A DNA stretch of 7,347 nt from an uncultured Bacteroidota bacterium (GCA_937926185.1 CALEYM010000664.1:1-7347), one strand, 5' to 3'; shown: positions 1 through 6,783, counted from the first letter of the stretch. Translations and numbers: made by a program. Notes: generated by a model from the letters alone, not told the origin.

Positions 1-29
1 CCCCCGGATTGCAATGGGTAGATACAGGA

Positions 30-49
30 GCGGGCGCTGATGCGCCCGC
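30..49. repeat. GC-rich perfect hairpin upstream of transaldolase
   Basis: An 8-bp perfect stem (GCGGGCGC at 30-37, GCGCCCGC at 42-49) encloses a TGAT loop. Only a weak T-containing stretch (AGTTTGT) follows, so it is a poor intrinsic terminator. It may mark the 3' end of a gene lying off the left edge. Nothing recognisable as coding was seen in bases 1-92. Confidence 0.5.
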
Positions 50-51
50 AG

Positions 52-87
52 TTTGTCCCGGATACATTTTCTGACCATATAATTTTG
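52..87 (+). promoter_or_regulatory. Bacteroidota-type promoter for the transaldolase gene
   Basis: TAATTTTG at 80-87 matches the Bacteroidota -7 consensus TAnnTTTG exactly. A TTTG at 52-55 could serve as the -33 element, but the 24-nt gap is longer than the usual 19-21. The -7 box ends five bases before the ATG at 93, so transcription would begin at or very near the start codon and the mRNA would be leaderless or nearly so. This is inferred from motif position only. Confidence 0.5.
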
Positions 88-92
88 TTATC

Positions 93-758
93 ATGCAATT
101 CTTTGTAGATACAGCCAACCTGGATCATATTAAAGAAGCCGCTGAACTTGGTATTCTGGACGGCGTCACTACCAACCCTTCTTTGATGGCCAAAGAGGGT
201 ATTTCCGGAGAAAAGAACATCCTGAAACACTACCGCTCCATTTGCGAGATCGTGGGCGAGGGCCGCGACGTGAGCGCCGAGGTGATCGCCACCGATTATA
301 AAGGTATTGTTGCCGAAGGCAAACGGCTGGCCGACCTGCACCCGAACATCGTGGTGAAAGTACCCATGATCCGCGACGGGGTGAAGGCTATCGCGCATTT
401 TACGGAGGCCAATATCCGAACCAACTGCACGCTGGTTTTTTCTGCCGGACAGGCCATTCTGGCCGCCAAAGCGGGCGCCACCTACCTCTCGCCCTTTATC
501 GGCCGTATCGACGATATCGGCTGGCATGGCATGTCGCTGATTAAAGAGATCGTGGAGATTTACAACAACGCGGGTTATGATACGGCTATTCTCGCAGCCA
601 GCATCCGCAGTCCCCTGCACATTGTGGAAGCCGCCAAGGCCGGCGCCGACGTGGTGACCTGCCCCCTGAGCGCCATTCTGGGACTGTTCAATCATCCGCT
701 GACAGACATCGGGCTGGAGAAGTTTCTTGCCGATCACCGGAAGGCGAATCCGGAATGA
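93..758 (+). CDS. tal: Transaldolase, small FSA/TalC-type subfamily
   Basis: This 221-residue cytoplasmic class I aldolase of the transaldolase family should move a dihydroxyacetone unit between sedoheptulose-7-phosphate and glyceraldehyde-3-phosphate in the non-oxidative pentose phosphate pathway. The (beta/alpha)8 barrel is complete. DTAN (6-9) and GVTTNPSL (24-31) mark the N-terminal strands, and VVKVPM (87-92) carries the Schiff-base lysine K89. LAAS (167-170) lies near the C-terminal phosphate site. Length fits the short subfamily (about 210-220). The residue matching Gln59 of E. coli FSA is Glu63 here (SAEVIA), the state found in true transaldolases, so transaldolase is favoured over fructose-6-phosphate aldolase. 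There is no Shine-Dalgarno. The start is fixed by the conserved MxFFxDTA opening and by the promoter just upstream. It is followed by rocD, but no metabolic link is evident. Confidence 0.96.
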   Translation: MQFFVDTANLDHIKEAAELGILDGVTTNPSLMAKEGISGEKNILKHYRSICEIVGEGRDVSAEVIATDYKGIVAEGKRLADLHPNIVVKVPMIRDGVKAIAHFTEANIRTNCTLVFSAGQAILAAKAGATYLSPFIGRIDDIGWHGMSLIKEIVEIYNNAGYDTAILAASIRSPLHIVEAAKAGADVVTCPLSAILGLFNHPLTDIGLEKFLADHRKANPE

Positions 759-825
759 TTTTGCCCGGATAATCATTGGGTTATCCTTTATCTTTGGCCA
801 AAGCTCCACCACAACGTCAACAACT
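759..825 (+). promoter_or_regulatory. Intergenic promoter region of rocD
   Basis: TATCTTTG at 789-796 is an exact match to TAnnTTTG. A possible -33 TTTTG lies at 759-763, but the 25-nt gap is longer than usual. A start about 7 nt after the box gives a leader of about 20-25 nt before the ATG at 826. The box also supports the 826 start over the in-frame ATG at 727, which lies upstream of it and inside the transaldolase gene. Confidence 0.5.
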
Positions 826-2079
826 ATGGAAGTCCTGACCACCACCACCACCGCATTTTCTTCCGCCGAACTGATGGCCCTCGAAGACCGCTACAACGCG
901 CACAACTACCACCCGCTTCCCGTGGTGCTGGAGCGCGGCGAAGGCGTGTACGTCTGGGATGTGGAAGGCAAACGATATTATGATTTTCTTTCGGCCTACA
1001 GCGCCGTCAACCAGGGGCACTGCCATCCGCGTATTATCGGCGCCCTGGTGGAGCAGGCCCATAAACTGACCCTTACCTCGCGGGCATTTTACAATAATCT
1101 GCTGGGGCAGTACGCCGAATTTATGACGCATTATTTCGGATACGACCGGATGCTGCCCATGAATACCGGTGTGGAAGCCGTGGAAACAGCCATCAAACTC
1201 TGCCGCAAATGGGCCTACCAGGTGAAAGGCATCCCCGATGGCCAGGCGAAGATCATTTTCGTGGAAGGGAATTTTCACGGGCGCACCATGAGCGCCATTT
1301 CCGCTTCCACCGATCCGGGCAGCCGCAGGGGTTTCGGCCCTTATGTGCCGGGTTTGGAAACGATTCCCTACGACAATATTCCGGCCCTTGAAAAAGCCCT
1401 CCATGATCCCAACGTGGCCGGTTTTCTGGTGGAACCCATACAGGGCGAGGCGGGGGTGTTCGTGCCGTCGGATGATTATTTACCGAAGGCATACGGCCTG
1501 TGCAAAAAACACAATGTTTTGTTCATCGCCGATGAAGTGCAAACGGGCATTGCCCGCACGGGCCGCCTGCTCTGTTGCGATCATTTCGGGATCAAACCGG
1601 ATTTATTGATCCTCGGCAAGGCGCTCAGCGGCGGCGTGTTACCCGTGAGCGCCGTGCTTGGCCGCGACGAAATACTGCTCACCATCAAACCCGGCGAACA
1701 TGGCTCTACGTTCGGTGGCAACCCACTGGCCTGTGCCGTGGCGATGGAAGCCCTGAAGGTAGTGGAAGACGAAAATCTGGCAGAAAACGCCGAACGGCTG
1801 GGCAAAATGTTCCGCGCCCGCATGTCGGCCCTTCAGGCCAAACGGCCCGACCTTATTACTATCGTGCGTGGAAAAGGCCTTCTCAACGCTTTGGTAATCA
1901 ACGACTCGGAAGACAGCCAAACCGCCTGGAATATTTGCCTTGAACTGGCCGAAAATGGCCTGCTGGCCAAGCCGACACATGGAAATATTATCCGTTTCGC
2001 GCCGCCGCTGGTGATGACGGAAGAGCAGTTGGAGGAGTGTTGCGGGATTATTGAGAGGGTGATCATGCTGAAACACTGA
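826..2079 (+). CDS. rocD: Ornithine--oxo-acid aminotransferase
   Basis: This 417-residue fold-type I, class III PLP aminotransferase converts L-ornithine and 2-oxoglutarate to glutamate-5-semialdehyde and glutamate, linking arginine/ornithine breakdown to proline and glutamate. It resembles human OAT closely from memory, and the key residues align: Y28 (human Y55), R153 (R180), E208 in EPIQGEAG (E235), D236 in ADEVQTG, PLP lysine K265 in LGKALSGG (K292) and R390 in IIRFAPPL (R413). The HNYHPLPV, SAVNQGHCHP and GEHGSTFGGNPL blocks are also intact. An in-frame ATG at 727 would add 33 unlike residues and overlap the transaldolase gene, so 826 was chosen. Residues 5-9 are five threonines encoded by (ACC)5, in a poorly conserved N-terminal tail. 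The next gene starts 48 nt downstream on the same strand and may be co-transcribed. Confidence 0.97.
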   Translation: MEVLTTTTTAFSSAELMALEDRYNAHNYHPLPVVLERGEGVYVWDVEGKRYYDFLSAYSAVNQGHCHPRIIGALVEQAHKLTLTSRAFYNNLLGQYAEFMTHYFGYDRMLPMNTGVEAVETAIKLCRKWAYQVKGIPDGQAKIIFVEGNFHGRTMSAISASTDPGSRRGFGPYVPGLETIPYDNIPALEKALHDPNVAGFLVEPIQGEAGVFVPSDDYLPKAYGLCKKHNVLFIADEVQTGIARTGRLLCCDHFGIKPDLLILGKALSGGVLPVSAVLGRDEILLTIKPGEHGSTFGGNPLACAVAMEALKVVEDENLAENAERLGKMFRARMSALQAKRPDLITIVRGKGLLNALVINDSEDSQTAWNICLELAENGLLAKPTHGNIIRFAPPLVMTEEQLEECCGIIERVIMLKH

Positions 2080-2096
2080 ATTCCCAACAGAACCAG

Positions 2097-2104
2097 GAAC
2101 TTTG
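2097..2104 (+). promoter_or_regulatory. Weak -7-like element before the TRIC gene
   Basis: GAACTTTG matches TAnnTTTG at five of its six fixed positions and lies 23 bases before the ATG at 2128. No TTG is found at the expected -33 distance, so this may be chance, and the gene may simply be read through from rocD. Confidence 0.25.
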
Positions 2105-2127
2105 CCCCAAATCCACCATCACTTGTC

Positions 2128-2730
2128 ATGACCTGGCTCCAAGTCATTGCCTACTCCGGCATCTTTGTCTTTGCCCTTACCGGCGCCTTGAAAGCCCGCG
2201 TACACCGGATGGATATTTTCGGCGGCGTGGTGCTGGCTTTTGTCACCGCTTACGGCGGCGGCACGGTGCGCGACCTGCTGATCGGGGTGCGCCCGGTGAA
2301 TTGGGTGAACGATTACTTAGCCCTGGGATTGGTGGTGCTTGCAGTGGTGAGCGTATTTTTGATCAGCGATAAACTGGCGCGTTTGCCGGTCACGATTTTT
2401 CTGACGGATGCTGCCGGACTCGGTTTCTTCACCGTGCTGGGTATTCAAAGAAGCCTGGATGCGGGTTTGAACAGCGGTTATGCCATAGTGATGGGCGTAA
2501 TAACCGCCACTTTTGGCGGTTTGCTGGCCGATATCATCAGCAATACGGTGCCGGATCTGTTGAAAAAAGGCGAGTTGTACGCCACGGCCAGCCTGGCCGG
2601 CGGGATTACCCAGGTAGTGCTCACCCGCGCTGGCGCGGCAGAAAATACCACACTTGGTATTTGTGTGTTTCTCGTGGTAGCGATCCGGATATTGTCGAAA
2701 TGGAAACGGATTTATCTGCCGGAGATTTAG
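2128..2730 (+). CDS. TRIC-type cation channel family protein (UPF0126/YicG-like)
   Basis: This 200-residue inner-membrane protein has about seven hydrophobic helices (roughly 5-22, 30-50, 63-80, 87-107, 114-136, 150-168, 174-190) arranged as two tandem repeats, as in the UPF0126/TRIC family. Prokaryotic members form trimeric, mainly potassium-permeable channels. Other members are annotated only as YicG/YadS-like or glycine-transport-related, so the exact substrate is open. Repeat 1 carries the signature GGGTVRD (43-49). The matching site in repeat 2 reads FGGLLAD (129-135), where the usual Arg is Ala134 and the first Gly is Phe129. The start fits the conserved short N-terminal helix. The stop codon TAG abuts the inverted repeat at 2730-2816. 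Family assignment is firm; function is inferred. Confidence 0.92.
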   Translation: MTWLQVIAYSGIFVFALTGALKARVHRMDIFGGVVLAFVTAYGGGTVRDLLIGVRPVNWVNDYLALGLVVLAVVSVFLISDKLARLPVTIFLTDAAGLGFFTVLGIQRSLDAGLNSGYAIVMGVITATFGGLLADIISNTVPDLLKKGELYATASLAGGITQVVLTRAGAAENTTLGICVFLVVAIRILSKWKRIYLPEI

Positions 2731-2816
2731 TAACGCCGACTGTTAGCCGGCGTAAAAAATTAAAAAAACATATTTGATTTTTCCTGTCCTTTACGCCGGC
2801 TAACAGTCGGCGTTAC
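2730..2816. repeat. Perfect 27-bp inverted repeat, REPIN-like
   Basis: The arms at 2730-2756 and 2790-2816 are perfect reverse complements of 27 bases, separated by an A/T-rich 33-nt spacer. Each arm is itself partly palindromic: ACGCCG at 2733-2738 pairs with CGGCGT at 2748-2753 around a 9-nt loop. Two small palindromes in opposite orientation is the layout of a REP doublet (BIME/REPIN). The element begins on the last base of the TRIC stop codon and ends one base before the MBOAT ATG, so it occupies the whole gap. The spacer holds CATATTTG (2769-2776), a near match to the -7 consensus, so it may carry the MBOAT promoter. Neither arm is followed by a T tract as a terminator would need. Confidence 0.85.
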
Positions 2817-4280
2817 ATGTTCGATCCCGCAAAAATTCTCGACCAGTTCGTGTACCACCCGGAATCGCCGTTGCTGTTCAGCAGCGGGTTGTTTCTGTTT
2901 TTGTTCCTGGGTTTTATGCTGATATACCGGCTCTTGAAGCCGTACGACCGGGCGCGGATTTTGTGGTGCACGTTGTTTTCGGTTTATTTTTACTATAAAA
3001 GCAGCGGCATTTATTTTCTGTTGCTGGTGGCCAGCGTACTGGTGGATTTCACCCTCGCCCGGTGGATACAAAACGCGGCCTCCAAACGGGCAAAAAGCGC
3101 CTGGCTGGTGTTCAGCCTGGCGGCCAACCTGGGCATGCTGGCCTACTTCAAGTACACCAATTATTTCTTCGAGCTCTGGGCCGGGTTCAGTGGCACGCAA
3201 CCCCTTCATTTCGATATTTTCCTGCCAGTCGGCATTTCCTTTTTTACTTTTCAGTCGTTGAGTTACACTATCGACGTATACCGGGGGCAGTTGAAGGCGC
3301 TGGACAATATCTGGGATTATGCTTTTTTCGTTACCTTTTTTCCCCAGATGGTTGCCGGGCCGATCGTGCGGGCAGCCGATTTTTTGCCGCAGATCAACCG
3401 GCCATTGTTCATTTCACGGGAAGAGTTCGGGCGCGGGGTTTTCCTCATCGCTACCGGTTTATTTAAAAAAGCGGTTATTTCCGATTACATCAGCCTGAAC
3501 TTTGTAGACCGGGTGTTCGATTCGCCCACGCAATATACCGGCCTGGAAAATCTGTTTGGCATCTACGGCTATGCCCTGCAGATATATTGCGATTTCAGCG
3601 GCTATTCCGATATGGCCATTGGAATCGGGTTGTTGCTGGGTTTTACGTTTCCGATCAACTTTAATTCGCCCTACCAGTCGCTGAGTATCACCGAATTCTG
3701 GCGGCGCTGGCATATTTCGCTGTCCACCTGGTTGCGCGACTACCTGTATATTTCGCTGGGCGGCAACCGTCAGGGCCGCTGGCGCACTTATGTCAATCTC
3801 CTGCTCACCATGTTGCTCGGCGGGCTGTGGCACGGCGCCGCCACGCGGTTTATCCTCTGGGGCGGTTTGCACGGCGCGGCACTGGCGCTTGAGCGCTGGT
3901 GGAAGGAAATTTTTCCCGGTACGCCCGGCCGTGTGCAGCGCCTGCTTGGCGGTTTGTGGACGTTTCATTTCGTGTGTTTTTGCTGGATTTTTTTTCGCGC
4001 GCAGGATATGGAAACCGCTTGGGCTATGCTGGGGCAAATTGCCTACGCCTTTAACCCGCAAATCCTGCCTGAATTTGTGACCGGTTACGGTCTCGTATTG
4101 TTCTGGATGGCGCTGGGTTATGCCCTGCATTTCACGCCGCCGGCCTGGGAGCGCGCGGCGGAAAAGTCGGTAACCGCTCTGCCGCTCCCCGCCAAAGCAT
4201 TGTTGATCGTGCTCGTGGCGGCCCTGGTGATGCAGGTAAAATCGTCGGATGTGCAGCCGTTTATTTATTTTCAGTTTTAA
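2817..4280 (+). CDS. MBOAT family O-acyltransferase, AlgI-like
   Basis: This 487-residue polytopic inner-membrane acyltransferase of the AlgI/DltB-type MBOAT family transfers acyl (often acetyl) groups onto exported polysaccharides or other envelope substrates; its own substrate cannot be read from the sequence. Visible family blocks are FFPQMVAGPI (174-183), QIYCDFSGYSDMA (255-267), FNSPY (282-286), FWRRWHISLSTWLRDYLYI (294-312) and GGLWHGA (335-341) with the presumed catalytic His339. Hydrophobic helices run throughout, and it closes on PFIYFQF. The opening (YHPESPLLFSSGLFLFLF) matches what I recall of Bacteroidota homologues, supporting the ATG at 2817 immediately after the inverted repeat. 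AlgI-type proteins often sit beside an SGNH/AlgX-like partner; none is present here. The last 20 bp overlap the convergent gene on the other strand. Confidence 0.95.
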   Translation: MFDPAKILDQFVYHPESPLLFSSGLFLFLFLGFMLIYRLLKPYDRARILWCTLFSVYFYYKSSGIYFLLLVASVLVDFTLARWIQNAASKRAKSAWLVFSLAANLGMLAYFKYTNYFFELWAGFSGTQPLHFDIFLPVGISFFTFQSLSYTIDVYRGQLKALDNIWDYAFFVTFFPQMVAGPIVRAADFLPQINRPLFISREEFGRGVFLIATGLFKKAVISDYISLNFVDRVFDSPTQYTGLENLFGIYGYALQIYCDFSGYSDMAIGIGLLLGFTFPINFNSPYQSLSITEFWRRWHISLSTWLRDYLYISLGGNRQGRWRTYVNLLLTMLLGGLWHGAATRFILWGGLHGAALALERWWKEIFPGTPGRVQRLLGGLWTFHFVCFCWIFFRAQDMETAWAMLGQIAYAFNPQILPEFVTGYGLVLFWMALGYALHFTPPAWERAAEKSVTALPLPAKALLIVLVAALVMQVKSSDVQPFIYFQF

Positions 4281-5973
4281 TTTCCGCGCATTTTTCGAGC
4301 AGCCACTCGGCATCTGCCGCGGGTGTTTCCTTTAGCGCGGCTTCCACCTTTTCCACTTCACGAAGGATGAGTTCCCGGTTTGCCTGCCGGAACTGCATTT
4401 TTTCTTTTTGCCGGAACAGGTTTATCGCGTGCTCGTAAAAGGCCAATACCCCTGCTTTGCGTTCGGGTCGCATGGTTTTGTTTTCCCGGATGCGTTTCTG
4501 CGTAGCGCGCCGCATGTTGACACCTTCTTCATCGAGCAGGGTGTCGAGTTCGTAACGGATGCGGACATCGAGTGTTGCCGCCACGAGGTAGAGGTTGACA
4601 TCGTCGGTGGCCCCATAAGTAAAATAGTGTGGAAGGGTTTTTCCGGCTTCCGCGCATTTTTTTTGAGCAAAACGCAACAGGGCTCGCCCCACATCCGTCA
4701 CGATTTCCGGTTCATCGGTGGCAATGATCCGCGGAGAAAACTGCTCCAGGAATGTCTCTGCCCAGTCGAGTTGCCCCAGCCGGACGGCGTTGGACAGGAT
4801 ATTTTGAAAGTGCGAGCTGCGGATTTCCCGGTTTTCGCGCCGGAGTTGTTCGATATCTTCCTGTTGTGAACGGAACTGCCGCTCCAGAAACTGCCGGTCG
4901 CGGGTTTGGCGGTAACGCCGCACCCAATAGCTGCGCAGGATCACCTGAAAGTCGGCGAGCCGTTTGGTGGGCAGGATCATTTTGTGTTGCCGGAGCAATT
5001 CAAAGAAAGAATCGGCAAGGGCGTCCGTTTTTTCGGGTTTCTTTTTGGTCAGGAGTTTAAGCAGGGTGAAATAGAGCAGAATACTCGGATCGTCTTTATC
5101 GTAGTTATTCCGGGCTAGCAGTTTGGTCATTTTTACGGTCAGGTTTTGGTTGGTGAGCAGGCGGCGGTATTCGTCGGTGTCTTCGCTGAAGGGTTTGGCG
5201 AGTTGCTGCAGGTGCAGGAGTTTGCAGATCTGATCCAGTTTGCTGAGCAGGTAAAAGCGGTCGAGTTTTTCGGTGGTTTCCAACAGGCTGAGAAAACCGC
5301 CCTGGGCCGACCATTCGTGCAGGCTTTCGTACAGGGCTTTTTCCTGTTCGGAGAGATAGCGGAAATAAAAAAAATCGCTGTATTCGTACTCGGCGAAGTG
5401 ATTAAACTCCTGTTGTGAATCGAATACTTCTTCGAGTTCGTGGTAAAGGTTCTGAAAAAAATGCTCCGCGCGTTTCACCCGCTTTTTTTTGCCGTCTTCT
5501 TCTGCCGCTTTTTTGTGTGAAATCGTTTCAGGCCCCGATTCGGCTGATTTTTGATGCAGGCGTTCGCTGTAAAACCGCATCAGGGCGAGTTGTTGCCGGG
5601 CAAAATTGAGCAGGGCCACCGGGTCGTGCAAAAAAGCGTTTTTCCGCCCGCCGCGCACTACGCGCCCACCTTTCACCGCCGTGTACCGGAAATTGATGAA
5701 CTGCCGCACAATGTGCATGAGCTGCGCCATGGATTTTTCCACCTCCCCGGCGGGATTGCTCCGTTTGGGATAGAGGGCCGCACCCGCCGTTTTTTTGTCC
5801 AAAGCCGGGTGCTGAAAACGCGGGTAGTAGTCTTTCAGGTACTCGAACAGCCGCACGGTGTCGTTGAACCGGTTCACTTCATTGAAGATCGGCGAGGCGA
5901 CAAACAACTCCAGGGTATCGAATTCTTCCTGGTCGAGCAGTTGCAGCGTACGGATCAGGGTACTGTCCTGCAT
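4261..5973 (-). CDS. Uncharacterised large helical protein, Bacteroidota-type family
   Basis: This 570-residue protein has no signal peptide or membrane segment and is probably cytoplasmic. It is almost wholly alpha-helical by composition: leucine, charged and aromatic residues recur in a TPR-like pattern. The N-terminal block (residues 6-50) contains EFDTLELFVASPIFNE, of the form F-x-x-SP-x-FN followed by LFEYLKDYYP. I recall this pattern from lineage-specific hypothetical proteins of Bacteroidota. Residues 145-170 are a Lys/Glu-rich, probably disordered linker, and 366-385 may be a short coiled coil. No catalytic motif is evident. The ATG at 5971-5973 is followed directly by the conserved-looking N-terminus. 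It is transcribed alone, toward the MBOAT gene, with a plausible promoter at 6070-6101. Function is unknown; helical scaffold or protein-interaction role is a guess. Confidence 0.87.
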   Translation of the reverse strand: MQDSTLIRTLQLLDQEEFDTLELFVASPIFNEVNRFNDTVRLFEYLKDYYPRFQHPALDKKTAGAALYPKRSNPAGEVEKSMAQLMHIVRQFINFRYTAVKGGRVVRGGRKNAFLHDPVALLNFARQQLALMRFYSERLHQKSAESGPETISHKKAAEEDGKKKRVKRAEHFFQNLYHELEEVFDSQQEFNHFAEYEYSDFFYFRYLSEQEKALYESLHEWSAQGGFLSLLETTEKLDRFYLLSKLDQICKLLHLQQLAKPFSEDTDEYRRLLTNQNLTVKMTKLLARNNYDKDDPSILLYFTLLKLLTKKKPEKTDALADSFFELLRQHKMILPTKRLADFQVILRSYWVRRYRQTRDRQFLERQFRSQQEDIEQLRRENREIRSSHFQNILSNAVRLGQLDWAETFLEQFSPRIIATDEPEIVTDVGRALLRFAQKKCAEAGKTLPHYFTYGATDDVNLYLVAATLDVRIRYELDTLLDEEGVNMRRATQKRIRENKTMRPERKAGVLAFYEHAINLFRQKEKMQFRQANRELILREVEKVEAALKETPAADAEWLLEKCAEIKTENK

Positions 5974-6069
5974 AAATCGGCGGGTAAATGGAGGAAAAAA
6001 CAGTTAAAAAAATGGAAGTGAAGGCGCTTGTTGTGCCGGATTGCAGGGGGGAACAATAGATTATGCCGT

Positions 6070-6101
6070 CAAAAGTCCGCATAACTGCCCATACCGCCAA
6101 A
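6070..6101 (-). promoter_or_regulatory. Promoter for the 570-residue gene (minus strand)
   Basis: Read on the minus strand, TTTG (6101-6098) is followed after 20 nt by GACTTTTG (6077-6070). The second element matches TAnnTTTG at five of six fixed positions, and the spacing falls in the 19-21 range known for Bacteroidota promoters. It would give a leader of about 90 nt before the ATG at 5973. Confidence 0.4.
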
Positions 6102-6143
6102 AAAAATCCGCCGGTATTTGTGGAAGTGAAGGCACAATCCGTG

Positions 6144-6176
6144 TTTGGCAGGCCGGGGCGACGGCCCCCATCTTTG
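6144..6176 (+). promoter_or_regulatory. Promoter for the 131-residue gene (plus strand)
   Basis: TTTG at 6144-6147 is followed after 21 nt by CATCTTTG at 6169-6176, which differs from TAnnTTTG only at the first base. Spacing is right for the Bacteroidota primary sigma factor. The leader to the ATG at 6311 would be about 125-130 nt. With the minus-strand element at 6070-6101 it makes a divergent pair explaining most of the 5974-6310 gap, where no convincing coding sequence was seen. Confidence 0.38.
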
Positions 6177-6310
6177 TCCCATCACCGCGAGCCAAATGCG
6201 GAGATTGCCCAAACCCCGGAAACCGAACCCCAAAATTCCTTCCTGAAAACGAAAGCCGCCAAAAGACTAAACTGCCGAAACCCGATTTTTAATCAAAACA
6301 GTGTATAGCC

Positions 6311-6706
6311 ATGAGTACATTGACTATCGAAGTACACTGTCTGTTGCCCTCCGATGATGCGCACTGGGACATGCTGGAAAGCCTGACACTGGAAATTGGT
6401 TATCCCGGCCTGAACGGCCAGACGCACTGGAAACACATCGGATGGATACAGGAACCACAACCCGGATTGACCAAATCATTTTCCCATGCCCTGTGGAGCC
6501 AACATACGGCGAATCATACGATTGTGTTCGATTTTCCACAAGTGTTCAACCCGCGGTCCGGCGCGCCGGAAAAATCGTACTGCTACCAGGCCCATCTGAT
6601 GGGAACGGACGGAAAAATGCAAACAACCAAAATGAAAATAGTGGAGGGACTCCACGCCAATCTGTTCTTCTCTTTCAAGCCCCACTACCCCGGGGCGAAC
6701 ATCTGA
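6311..6706 (+). CDS. Hypothetical protein, 131 residues
   Basis: I do not recognise this protein. It has no signal peptide, membrane segment or cysteine cluster (only C10 and C91) and is rich in aromatic residues and histidine. Alternating hydrophobic stretches, for example LTIEVHCLL (4-12), HTIVFDFPQVF (69-79) and SYCYQAHLM (89-97), suggest a compact mostly beta fold, and HANLFFSFKPHYPG (115-128) ends it. The reading frame is supported by good third-position GC bias and by a terminator about 190 nt downstream. The ATG at 6311 is the only sensible start; no Shine-Dalgarno is present. It stands alone on its strand, so context gives no functional hint. It is probably real, though a chance open frame is not excluded. 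Confidence 0.68.
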   Translation: MSTLTIEVHCLLPSDDAHWDMLESLTLEIGYPGLNGQTHWKHIGWIQEPQPGLTKSFSHALWSQHTANHTIVFDFPQVFNPRSGAPEKSYCYQAHLMGTDGKMQTTKMKIVEGLHANLFFSFKPHYPGANI

Positions 6707-6783
6707 AACCCTGTTGCCCGGACCCCGGAAAACCATTGGCTCAACCGAATCCTGCGAAACCAACCTTGGCTCTTTCTCAAAAC

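Noticed and set aside
727..825. In-frame upstream start for rocD adding 33 residues
   Set aside because: It overlaps the transaldolase gene, precedes the likely promoter box at 789-796, and the added residues do not resemble the start of this enzyme family.
817..1404. Minus-strand open frame of 195 codons opposite rocD
   Set aside because: It is a shadow of a gene whose identity is certain; the His/Gly-rich product matches nothing known.
2643..2662. 7-bp hairpin AAATACC/GGTATTT inside the TRIC gene
   Set aside because: Short, within coding sequence and without a T tract; consistent with chance.
2731..2789. Inverted repeat read as an intrinsic terminator
   Set aside because: Neither the full hairpin nor the arm-internal hairpins are followed by a T tract on either strand; the tract after the first arm is A-rich on the plus strand.
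3459..4313. Minus-strand open frame of 284 codons opposite the MBOAT gene
   Set aside because: It lies opposite a confidently assigned membrane protein; its Arg/Gln/Pro-rich product is typical of an antisense shadow in GC-rich sequence.
6063..6308. Open frame of 81 codons ending just before the 131-residue gene
   Set aside because: Its composition is rich in Pro, Arg and Lys with rare codons (AGG, AGA, CGA), another frame is equally open, and it overlaps both predicted divergent promoters. Not convincing, though the 2-nt gap to the next ATG made it worth a look.
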